NCBI RefSeq assembly: GCF_022965805.1
Contig: NW_027331239.1
Span: forward strand, 236,001-300,000
Reading direction: 5' to 3'
Length of the DNA stretch: 64,000 nucleotides
Origin: Primulina eburnea
Lineage: Eukaryota; Streptophyta; Magnoliopsida; Lamiales; Gesneriaceae
Positions 10,213 to 20,400 of the stretch are shown here, one piece after another. The notes beneath the pieces were generated by a model, which was not told the DNA's origin, did no database searches, and saw only the letters and a list, made by a program, of their open reading frames with translations. How positions within the stretch are numbered: position 1 is the first letter of the stretch; every line of letters begins with the position of its first letter. Made by a program: the position numbers and the translations under genes.

Positions 10213-10440
10213 ACCGCACCCGCGGTGCTAGCACGACCGCCCCCGCGGTGTGTGTGCAGAAAATGTAGTGCAAAGCCCGTAGCCACACCGCACCTGCGGT
10301 ATTAGATGGAGCGCACCCGCGCTGAGGACACCGCACCCGCGGTCTTGTAGGCAGCGCACCCGCGGTCTTTGCTTCGAACATTTTGGATATTGATCACCGC
10401 TTGAGCGCACCCGCGCTGCTACGCTCACCGCACCCGCGGT
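10213..10440 (+). repeat. U3 array of eight 14-bp GC-rich palindromes (gypsy-B)
   Basis: Copies of ACCGCACCCGCGGT and variants start at 10213, 10236, 10287, 10310, 10330, 10353, 10404 and 10427. Two copies (10310, 10404) have the AGCGC...GCGCT form, again with both flanks changed; the copy at 10353 is asymmetric. Same motif and copy number as the gypsy-A LTR, but different spacing and flanks. Confidence 0.8.
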
Positions 10441-10491
10441 CATGCGTGTTACATGAAGAAATAAGCCACGTTTCCCAACTTTTGCATGCAA

Positions 10492-10500
10492 TATATATAG
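10492..10500 (+). promoter_or_regulatory. TATA-like box in E2 3' LTR
   Basis: TATATATAG about 50 bp downstream of the last palindrome, the same relative position as in gypsy-A and gypsy-C. Confidence 0.5.
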
Positions 10501-12232
10501 ATGAAGGACGCGTGGTTTCTCTTAGAATTTCAGAAAAAGGGGCGAGGCTTTGGAGAGAAATATCCTTACGCCTTTTGTGAGAAATCCGGGTATTAGAATT
10601 CGAAGCTGAACGCAGCAGCGTGTTCCTCTCGACACGAGCTACACAAGGACGTAAGTTTCGTTACGTTTTGCGATGTTTTGAAATTAGGATGCTGTCAGAA
10701 CTGAATATGATTCAGATATGGTGTTTCTGCTGTAGTAATCATTGTATAATCGAAGACAGATTGAATAATAGATTGGTTATACAATTGTTATGATTTTCAG
10801 AAGATATTGATTGAGATTAAACACTAAATTTGTATTGTTCTTGATTGAAGAATAGAGAGATGATTATTCTTGTATGTCTGGATAGATTATTCAGTAGATA
10901 TGTGAAGTCAGATCGAAGAAAGAATACCATATGTCTGTGTTTTGTATTTCAGCATCTCTGAAGATGTATTTGTTAGATATTCATATGCTGGAAACAGATT
11001 GATCAGATTCAGATATGATTTCGATTAGATTGTGATATTATTGATATGACTCAGATTGTATCTTGTTCAGACATTGATCAGATTGTATACTGAATTGAGT
11101 ATTGATTAGAACAGATTGTGAATTGAGTTACACATTGATACAGTGTATTTATATTGTCATTTCAGATCGGATATGGACAGACTAGACTTCAAGACTTCGT
11201 CTTCCTTAGACGGGGACGACAAAGGTATAATTCATGTGATATTCGGGAAGAACCAACTCAATTGAGATCACCATTTGAGTTGCCCAATAAATCACATACT
11301 ATGTTCTTGTTTATATATTTGTTTATAGAACTTGTATTCAAATCTTGATATGCTTTGTTTACAGATCATGTTACATTGCATTAAGATGATTATGCTTGTT
11401 TCCAGATTGTGTATTCATGCATTAAGATAGGAAAGTCTGCGAGATCATCCAGACTTCTAGATGTTCGGCGATATCTCAGCTTAGGGGAAGATCACCACCC
11501 CTTTGTAGACGTGGATACAGATCAGGCCGAAGTCTATGAATAAGACGGACAGCACCTCGATTGGGAGGGTAGGTGACAGACAGTGCCGTCTTATTCACCC
11601 CGGGATCCCTAGAGTTCCAGATCGAGTCGAGTCTAGACATGATTTGATTAGGACTTCATGCTTATATGGATGTGGCTCCTAGACCATGGGACCCATCGTT
11701 ATTGCTTTCAGTGGTGCTAGCATGTTTTATGATTTAAATTGTTTATATGCATGTTTATCTGATTTGAGTTGCATGCTTAAGTTCATAGATTATGAAATAT
11801 ATTGTGTTTATACATGATCGCATGTTTTATGAATTAGTTTGTGTATATAATGCTTACCATGTTTTATACTGGGATTTATTCTCACCGGAGTTATCCGGCT
11901 GTTGTCTTGTTTTGTATGTGTGCATGACAACAGGTGGGGCTGGATCAGGGTCGAGGTGACGATGAGAGAAGACGAGTTAGCGTGGTGATTCCGGACTTGT
12001 AGCAGACTTGGTTTATTATTTGAATTTAGTAATTGAACCTTAGACTTAAGTTGTACACTATTGTACTTTTCTACTGAACTGTAGTTTTTATATAGAGATG
12101 GATATTGTTTAGATTACATTACCTTCCGCAGTTACATTTTAAAAAGAAAAATTTTTAGACCCTGTTTTATCTTAATTGATAATTAAATCCCAAAGATGAT
12201 TAAGCAGAAAGATCAGCGTCCGGGTCCCCACA

Positions 12233-15200
12233 ATAGTCCTAGGCATGCCATGCAACCTAACGACTTCTCTAAAGAACAAATCCGCAATGTTTGAAGCATC
12301 ATGGGTTTTATGACAAGCTATAAAATGTGCCATCTTAGAGAATCTATCCACAACAACAAAAATAGAATCCCTCCCCATCTTAGTCCTAGGCAACCCCAAA
12401 ATAAAGTCCATAGAAATGTCAATCAAAGTTCTTTTTAAGAATAGCACGCAAAAGTGTTCCCAATTTCTATTGACAACTTCAGTTTGTCCATCCGTTTGAG
12501 GATGACAAGTAGTAGAAAACAACAATTTTGTGCCAAGTTTAGCCCATAAAGTATTCCAAAATTAACTCAAGAATTTAACATCGCGACCAGAAACAATAGT
12601 CCTAGGCATGCCATGCAACCTAACGACTTCTCTAAAGAACAAATTCGCAATGTTTGAAGCGTCATGGGTTTTATGACAAGCTATAAAATGTACCATCTTA
12701 GAGAATCTATCCACAACAACAAAAATAGAATCCCTCCCCTTCTTAGTCCTAGGCAACCCCAAAATAAAGTCCATAGAAATGTCAATCCAAGTTCTTTTTA
12801 AGAATAGCACGCAAAAGTGTTCCCAAAGTTCTATTGACAACTTCAGTTTGTCCATCCGTTTGAGCATGACGAGTAGTAGAAAACAACAATTTTGTGCCAA
12901 GTTTAGCCCATAAAGTATTCCAAAAGTAACTCAAGAATTTAACATCGCGAACAGAAACAATAGTCCTAGGCATGCCATGCAACCTAACGACTTCTCTAAA
13001 GAACAAATCCGCAATGTTTGAAGCATCATGGGTTTTATGACAAGCTACAAAATGTGCCATCTTAGAGAATCTATCCACAACAACAAAAATAGAATCCCTC
13101 CCCTTCTTAGTCCTAGGCAACCCCTTAATAAAGTCCATAGAAATGTCAATCAAAGTTCTTTTTAAGAATAGCAAGCAAAAGTGTTCCCAATTTCTATTGA
13201 CAACTTCAGTTTTTCCATCCGTTTGAGGATGACAAGTAGTAGAAAACAACAATTTTGTGCCAAGTTTAGCCCATAAAGTATTCCAAAATTAACTCAAGAA
13301 TTTAACATCGCGACCAGAAACAATAGTCCTAGGCATGCCATGCAACCTAACGACTTCTCTAAAGAACAAATTCGCAATGTTTGAAGCATCATGGGTTTTA
13401 TGACAAGCTATAAAATGTACCATCTTAGAGAATCTATCCACAACAACAAAAATAGAATCCCTCCCCTTCTTAGTCCTAGGCAACCCCAAAATAAAGTCCA
13501 TAGAAATGTCAATCCAAGTTCTTTTTAAGAATAGCACGCAAAAGTGTTCCCAAAGTTCTATTGACAACTTCAGTTTGTCCATCCGTTTGAGCATGACGAG
13601 TAGTAGAAAACAACAATTTTGTGCCAAGTTTAGCCCATAAAGTATTCCAAAAGTAACTCAAGAATTTAACATCGCGACCAGAAACAATAGTCCTAGGCAT
13701 GCCATGCAACCTAACGACTTCTCTAAAGAACAAATTCGCAATGTTTGAAGCATCATGGGTTTTATGACAAGCTATAAAATGTACCATCTTAGAGAATCTA
13801 TCCACAACAACAAAAATAGAATCCCTCCCCTTCTTAGTCCTAGGCAACCCCAAAATGAAGTCCATTGAAATGTCAATCAAAGTTCTTTTTAAGAAAAGCA
13901 CGCAAAAGTGTTCCCAATTTCTATTGACAACTTCAGTTTGTCCATCCGTTTGAGGATGACAAGAAGTAGAAAACAACAATTTTGTGCAAAGTTTAGCCCA
14001 TAAAGTATTCCAAAAGTAACTCAAGAATTTAACATCGCGACCAGAAACAATAGTCCTAGGCATGCCATGCAACCTAGCGACTTCTCTAAAGAACAAGTCC
14101 GCAATGTTTGAAGCATCATCGGTTTTATGACAAGCTATAAAATGTGCCATTTTAGAGAATCTAACCACAACAACAAAAATAGAATCCCTCCCTTTCTTAG
14201 TCCTAGGCAACCCCAAAATAAAGTCCATAGAAATGTCAATCCAAGTTCTTTTTAAGAATAACACGCAAAAGTGTTCCCAATTTATATTGACAACTTCAGT
14301 TTGTCCACCCGTTTGAGGATGACAAGTAGTAGAAAACAACAATTTTGTGCCAAGTTTAGCCCATAAAGTATTCCAAAAGTAACTCAAGAATTTAACATCG
14401 CGACCAGAAACAATAGTCCTAGGCATGCCATGAAACCTAACGACTTCTCTAAAGAACGAATTCGCAATGTTTGAAGCATCATGGGTTTTATGACAAGCTA
14501 TAAAATGTACCATCTTAGAGAATCTATCCACAACAACAAAAATAGAATCCCTCCCCTTCATAGTCCTAGGCAACCCCAAAATAAAGTCCATTGAATTGTC
14601 AATCAAAGTTCTTTTTAAGAAAAGCACGCAAAAGTATTCCCAATTTCTATTGACAACTTCAGTTTGTCCATCCGTTTGAGGATGACAAGAAGTAGAAAAC
14701 AACAATTTTGTGCCAAGTTTATCCCATAAAGTATTCCAAAATTAACTCAAGAATTTATCATCGCGACCAGAAACAATAGTCCTAGGCATGCCATGCAACC
14801 TAACGACTTCTCTAAAGAACAAATTCGCAATGTTTGAAGCATCATGGGTTTTATGACAAGCTATAAAATGTACCATCTTAGAGAATCTATCCACAACAAC
14901 AAAAATAGAATCCCTCCCCTTCTTAGTCCTAGGCAACCCCAAAATAAAGTCCATTGAAATGTCAATCAAAGTTCTTTTTAAGAAAAGCACGCAAAAGTGT
15001 TCCCAATTTCTATTGACAACTTCAGTTTGTCCATCCGTTTGAGGATGACAAGAAGTAGAAAACAACAATTTTGTGCAAAGTTTAGCCCATAAAGTATTCC
15101 AAAAGTGACTCAAGAATTTAACATCGCGACCAGAAACAATAGTCCTAGGCATGCCATGCAACCTAGCGACTTCTCTAAAGAACAAGTCCGCAATGTTTGG

Positions 15201-15641
15201 AGCATCATCGGTTTTATGACAAGCTATAAAATGTGCCATCTTAGAGAATCTATCCACAACAACAAAAATAGAATCCCTCCCTTTCTTAGTCCTAGGCAAC
15301 CCCAAAATAAAGTCCATAGAAATGTCAATCCAAGTTCTTTTTAAGAATAACACGCAAAAGTGTTCCCAATTTATATTGACAACTTCAGTTTGTCCACCCG
15401 TTTGAGGATGACAAGTAGTAGAAAACAACAATTTTGTGCCAAGTTTAGCCCATAAAGTATTCCAAAAGTAACTCAAGAATTTAACATCGCGACCAGAAAC
15501 AATAGTCCTAGGCATGCCATGAAACCTAACGACTTCTCTAAAGAACAAATTCGCAATGTTTGAAGTATCATGGGTTTTATGACAAGCTATAAAATGTACC
15601 ATCTTAGAGAATCTATCCACAACAACAAAAATAGAATCCCT
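12233..15641 (-). repeat. Integrase-derived ~363-bp tandem array, block 1 (about 9.4 units)
   Basis: Head-to-tail copies of one ~363-bp unit. Each unit encodes, on the minus strand, a slice of a Ty3/gypsy integrase core: [72 protein letters not shown] and [13 protein letters not shown], after which it jumps back to the start of the slice. No other part of a retroelement is present. The distal part has a three-unit higher-order period (for example 14431 and 15520, 1089 bp apart). The proximal part has a two-unit period of 727 bp (12562-12900 and 13289-13627 encode the same 112 aa). The motifs resemble CRM/Reina-type chromoviruses rather than the A, B and C families. One edge is the E2 LTR; the other is copia C1, inserted in the array. 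Confidence 0.88.
13509..14705 (-). pseudogene. Read-through frame over about 3.3 integrase-slice units (398 aa)
   Basis: The longest open frame of the array crosses unit boundaries without a stop because most units are 363 bp, exactly 121 codons. At each boundary the integrase reading ([14 protein letters not shown] type) is replaced by a shifted one ([14 protein letters not shown] type), caused by a 1-bp shortening (AACTTTGGG to AAATTGGG). This puts the next unit's ISMDF back in frame. Units of 364 bp keep the original reading and stop soon after. The catalytic SDRD motif reads SGRD or SVRD in every unit seen, so no integrase activity is expected. Whether it is expressed is unknown; I treat it as a pseudogene of repetitive origin. 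Confidence 0.6.
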
Positions 15642-15672
15642 TGAAAGCGGACCGGTTACGGAGGCCGGAAAC
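15642..15672 (-). repeat. C1 3' LTR, terminal 31 bp left of the G3 insertion
   Basis: TGAAAGCGGACCGGTTACGG and the following 11 bp are identical to the start of the C1 5' LTR as read on the plus strand (31377 onward). The last five bases, GAAAC, are the left target duplication of G3. Confidence 0.92.
15668..15672. other. Target site duplication of G3 (left), GAAAC
   Basis: GAAAC here and at 23639-23643 flank G3 exactly; the uninterrupted site is visible in the other C1 LTR (around 31403-31407, CCGGAAACGCAACGG). Confidence 0.95.
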
Positions 15673-15922
15673 TGTAATGCCCAGAGCAATGATTGACATG
15701 TACGAATTCATAGATATGTTGTGAAGATTGTACATAACCATATGAAATAAGAAATGATATCATATATGATTTTCAGTATGATTATGACTTGTTAGGACAG
15801 AAGTACTGTATTGGATTATGATTGAGAATATGATAGTGTTGATATCTATTGAGAATTAGATTGACCGGCATCGAGAATATTGGAGTATTTATATTTCGGT
15901 GAGACCGGAAGGACCGAACCAA

Positions 15923-16159
15923 GATCGGAACGTACGATCAGAGTTCGCACCGTCCGTTCGGAGTTCGGAGCGTCCGAGCCAGGTGGCTGGACACATGGAT
16001 GGCATGCAATAGTTCGGATCGACCGATCGTAGTTCGGATCATCCGAGACAGTTGGCTAGAGACGTGGAAGACATGCAGGATTCGGAACGTACGAAGTAAG
16101 TTCGGAGCGTCCGAAGGGTGTCAGATCGGAGCGTCCGAAGTGGATCGGATCTTCCGATC
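15923..16159 (+). repeat. U3 array of ~17-bp palindromes, GATCGGA/TTCGGA type (gypsy-C)
   Basis: About nine imperfect palindromes such as GATCGGAACGTACGATC, GTTCGGAGCGTCCGAGC, ATTCGGAACGTACGAAG and GATCGGATCTTCCGATC lie between 15923 and 16159, just upstream of the TATA box. The repeat occupies the same position as the GC-rich palindromes of families A and B but has a different sequence. The 3' LTR has the same array (about 22337-22573). Confidence 0.8.
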
Positions 16160-16165
16160 ATTGCC

Positions 16166-16174
16166 TATAAATAG
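16166..16174 (+). promoter_or_regulatory. TATA box in G3 5' LTR
   Basis: TATAAATAG directly after the palindrome array, a near-consensus plant TATA box. The identical box is in the 3' LTR at about 22580-22588. Transcription would start roughly 30 bp downstream. Confidence 0.75.
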
Positions 16175-17229
16175 AGGCGAGGTTTCGTTAGATTTGAAAG
16201 CATTAGAAACATTTCTTAGAAGTGTTAAGAATCATTCCTATTGCAGATTCATCTTCACGACTGTAACAGCAATTCTACGACGGAAGGTATACTACATGCT
16301 TTGTTTTGGGGAATCACGACTCAAATGAGATCACATTTGAGTTTCCCAACTAAAATCACATACGAGTTTTATTGTTTATATCTTGATATAGGTATTATTA
16401 TAGATTTGTTTATATGCAAATCTCGTTATGCTTTGTTTACAGATCATGTTACATTGCATTAGATGTTTATTAGAACTTGTATTCAATTCCTATTATGCTT
16501 TGTTTACAGATCATGTTACATTGCATTAGATGATTATGCTTGTTTACAGATTTTGTATTCATGCATTAAGATAGGACAGTCTGTAGATCAGTCAGACTTC
16601 TAGACGTTCGGTTCTATCCCAGCTTAGGGGAAGATCACCCCCCTATTGTAGACGTGGATACAGATCAGGCCGAAGTCTAGGAATAAGACGTACCGTCACC
16701 CCGATTGGGAGGGTAGGTGATAGATCGTCTTATTCACACCGGGATCCCTAGAGTTTTAGTCGAGTCGCATCTAGACATGATTAGGCTCGCATTTCATGAT
16801 TTTATATGAATGACATTCATATCAGCATGTTTCATGTTTTATAGTATTTATATGCATGTTCACATGTTTATACTGGGATGTGTTCTCACCGGTTTTCCGG
16901 CTGTTGTTATGTCTGTATGTGTGCATAACAACAGGTGGGGCAGGATTTGGGTCGAGACAGAGATGATCGTGTTAGCGTGGAGATCTCGGGTCTAGCAGAC
17001 GGACCAGTAGTTGTCTTTTGTTATGTACTGTATTTTATTACTGGTGAGTTGAGGACATACGGAACAGGACATAGATTTTATGTTTGTATGTTGTAAATTA
17101 AATAAAGGACTTGTGCTTGTCTAGTTACATTTTGATTTAAATATAAAAGCGAAAAATTGACCCACATTTTAGAATAACAATCCATTTAATCCCAAGAAAA
17201 AGATTTAGAGCCCGGGTCCCCACAACAGG

Positions 17230-17241
17230 TGGTATCAGAGC
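17230..17241 (+). other. Primer-binding site of G3 (tRNA-Met type)
   Basis: TGGTATCAGAGC, 5 bp after the LTR end, is the usual plant LTR-element site complementary to the 3' end of initiator methionine tRNA. Confidence 0.9.
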
Positions 17242-17453
17242 CGATAGTTCCGTTAGACTGAAATAGGATAGAATGAGCGGGGTAGATCGAGTCTTCTTCC
17301 TTGCTTGATGATATGCTAGCATGTTGTTTGGTATTTGATTAATTTCAGCATGTGATTGACTGAATCAGAACCGATTCTAGATCAGAGGTAACTGACTAGA
17401 TGATGGCTGAGACAGTTGTATATCTTGTTTACTAATCAGTTGGATTATTAGAT

Positions 17454-20400
17454 ATGCCTCCTAGAAGAGCAGCCGTACCTCTACGACCAGCAGCGCCAGA
17501 GCAGGGGAGTACATCCGGAGATTCTATGGATGTTACGGCGACCCCTATGGAGACTTTGCTGAAGCGATTCCAATCCTTTCGACCTCCCACTTTAAAAGGT
17601 ACCGAGAATGCCATCGAGTGCGAAAGTTGGCTTGAAGATATTGAGATGCTATTCGACTCGTTGGAGTACAGTGATGAGAAGAGGATCAAGCTAATTGGCC
17701 ATCAATTGCAAGATATAGCAAAGAATTGGTGGTTGAACATGAGGAGAGCTTTAGAGCAGCGGGGTACCGAAATTTCTTGGAAGGTATTCAAGACCGAGTT
17801 TTATCAGCGATTCTTCCCTGTATCCTACCGTAGAGATAAAGGCGCTGAATTCGCAAACCTGAGGCAAGGGCCATTGAACATTGAGGAGTACGTTGCTAAA
17901 TTCTCTTCTTTGCTTCGTTTTGCACCCCATGTTTCAGGAAATGACGAGGCCATGGCGGACCAATTCATAAATGGCCTGAATCCAGATATCTTTACGTTGG
18001 TCAATACTGGGAGACCCGATAACTTCTCGGATGCATTGAATCGTGCCAAAGGAGCTGAAGCAGGATTGCTTAGACAACGGAGTGCTCCGTATGTTGCACC
18101 AAGTCCAAGACTGCCACTACCTCCATCCCAAGTTCCTCCTCCTCGAGTCGAAAGTGGTGGTAGTGGTAGTGGACGCAAAGAACAGCTGAAGGCAAAGGGG
18201 AAACAGTTTAAAAGACCAGGGAGCAGTTCGTCGAGCTCCAGCGGATCAAGACAGAGTGGTTTTGATCAAAGTTCAAGGTTTATCGGTGGTTATTGCAGTT
18301 CCTGTGGAGGAAAGCATGCGACTGAACAGTGTCAAGGGGTGACAGGGAGATGCAACTATTGCAGGCAACCAGGGCATTTTGCCAAAGTCTGTCCACAGAG
18401 AGGTGTACAGCAAGGCCAGAGTGGAAGAGCATCCGGTTCAGTACCTCAGTTTGAGCGGCAGGCATCGTCGGTTCACTCTTTTCAGCCTCCACCAGCACCG
18501 ACTCCACCCAGAGGCCGAGGTAGTCAGACTGTGACTCAACCTCCGAGGCAACAGGCCCAAGTGTTTGCGTTGACAGAGGAGCAAGCACAAGATGCACCAG
18601 ATGATGTTATAGCAGGTAACTGTCTCCTTTATGGTTATCCTGCTTATATCTTGATAGATACAGGTGCATCACATACATTCATCTCAGAACGATTTGCATT
18701 GTTGCATTCATTGCCTGTTGAGTCGTTGTTAGACGTTGTGTCTATTAATTCTCCGTTGGGAAGTGGATTAATATCTGTAACTACGGTTAGACATTGCATT
18801 CTACAGTTTGAGGGGCATGAGATTGACTTAGATTGTATAGTGTTGGGTTTAGCTGATTTTGATTGTATAGTCGGTATTGACATGCTAACGAAGTACAGAG
18901 CCACCGTGGATTGTTTCCACAAGATTGTCAGATTCAGACCCGAGATGACAGACGAGTGGAAATTCTACGGGAAGGGTTCCAGATCTCGGATTCCCTTGAT
19001 TTCGGCTCTTACTATGAACAGATTGTTACAGAAAGGAGCGGATGGTTTCTTTGTTTATGCTGTAGATATGCAGAAGTCGAGCCCGGCGTTGACAGATATG
19101 CCAGTAGTACGGGAATTTCCAGATATTTTTCCAGATGAGATCCCAGGATTACCTCCGGTTCGTGAGATAGATTTCAGCATTGAACTTGCGCCAGGTACCG
19201 TACCTATTTCGAGAGCTCCATATAGGATGGCACCCATCGAACTCAAAGAATTGAAAGCACAATTAGAAGATCTTCTAGCCAAGGGATATATCAGACCTAG
19301 TGTATCTCCTTGGGGCGCTCCGGTGCTGTTCGTGCGAAAGAAAGATGGGTCGATGCGGTTGTGTATCGATTACCGGCAGTTGAACAAGGCAACGATCAAG
19401 AATAAATATCCTTTGCCTAGGATCGATGACCTATTTGATCAGTTGCAGGGATCCTTGGTCTATTCTAAGATTGATTTACGTTCTGGTTATCATCAGCTCA
19501 GAGTTCGAGATATAGACATACCAAAGACAGCGTTTCGAACCAGGTATGGACATTACGAATTTATTGTCATGCCTTTTGGTTTAACAAATGCTCCTGCGGT
19601 ATTTATGGGCTTGATGAACCAAGTGTTTCAGAGATATCTAGATGAATTTGTGATTGTCTTCATTGATGACATTTTGGTGTATTCGAAGAACAGAAATGAG
19701 CATGCAGAGCATCTCAGAATTGTGTTGCAGACGTTGAGAAATGAGCGACTGTATGCTAAATTGTCAAAATGTGAGTTTTGGTTGAATAGAGTTGTCTTCT
19801 TAGGACATATCATTTCTGGAGATGGTATTTCTGTTGATCCGAGTAAAGTGGAAGCTGTGATCAGTTGGTCGAGACCAACTTCTGTACCAGAAATACGCAG
19901 TTTCATGGGCTTAGCCGGATATTACAGAAGATTTATCAAAGATTTCTCCAGTATTGCAAAACCAATAACTCAATTAACACAAAAGAATGCACCATTTGTT
20001 TGGTCAGAGGAGTGTGAGTCTAGCTTTGTTGAATTGAAGAAAAGGCTGACCAGTGCTCCAGTATTGACGATACCTTCAGGTACAGGTGATTTTGTTGTAT
20101 ATTGTGATGCTTCTCATAGAGGTTTGGGATGTGTTCTTATGCAGCGAGGTCATGTGATCGCATACGCCTCGAGACAATTGAAGCCACATGAAGTTCGATA
20201 CCCCATTCATGATCTTGAATTGGCGGCTATCGTGTTTGCATTAAAGATTTGGCGTCATTATCTCTATGGCGAGAAATTTGAGATCTTTTCCGATCACAAG
20301 AGCTTAAAGTACCTATTTTCTCAATCAGAATTGAATATGAGGCAACGTAGATGGCTAGATCTTCTGAAAGACTTTGACTGTGAAATCAAATATTATCCAG

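Larger units (their letters stand above)
4835..12232 (+). mobile_element. Gypsy-B element E2, non-autonomous, 5' LTR interrupted by E1
   Basis: A Ty3/gypsy element of the same broad lineage as E1 and G3 but a different family: its full LTR is 2181 bp and starts TGTAATGCCCGGGAATT. It has a 5' LTR lacking its first part, a leader without a recognisable primer site, one open gag, about 2.4 kb of ruined pol, a polypurine tract and a full 3' LTR. The missing 5' LTR portion should lie left of E1 outside the window if E1 is nested here. The two LTR copies differ by about 15-17 positions over 1.59 kb by eye, so they are similar although pol is unrecognisable over long stretches. Confidence 0.85.
10052..12232 (+). 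repeat. 3' LTR of E2 (gypsy-B), 2181 bp
   Basis: Starts TGTAATGCCCGGG after the polypurine tract and ends CGGGTCCCCACA. It carries a U3 palindrome array (10213-10440), a TATA-like run (10492-10500), the conserved stem (11538-11596) and the CTGTTGTC/GACAACAG hairpin (around 11899-11933). It abuts the integrase-derived array directly at 12233. Confidence 0.9.
15673..17224 (+). repeat. 5' LTR of G3 (gypsy-C), 1552 bp
   Basis: Begins TGTAATGCCCAGAGC and ends GGGTCCCCACA, followed by the primer site. It contains a U3 array of TTCGGA..TCCGAA palindromes, a strong TATA box, the conserved stem (16681-16735) and the 11-bp hairpin (16901-16934). Frames such as 15999-16328 inside it occur identically in the 3' LTR and have no recognisable product. 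Confidence 0.95.

Noticed and set aside
10213..10440. Regularly spaced GC-rich repeats that could suggest a CRISPR-like array
   Set aside because: Repeat length is only 14 bp, spacing is irregular, the sequence is a plant retrotransposon LTR, and the motif sits upstream of a TATA box.
14742..15689. 315-aa frame reading from the gypsy-C and copia LTR edges into the array
   Set aside because: The first ~16 residues come from the C1 and G3 LTR tips. The rest is the array slice already described; the fusion is a by-product of insertion.
15999..16328. 109-aa frame in the G3 LTR, repeated at 22413-22742
   Set aside because: It lies over the U3 palindromes, TATA box and transcribed start of an LTR, is repeated only because LTRs are repeated, and has no recognisable domain.
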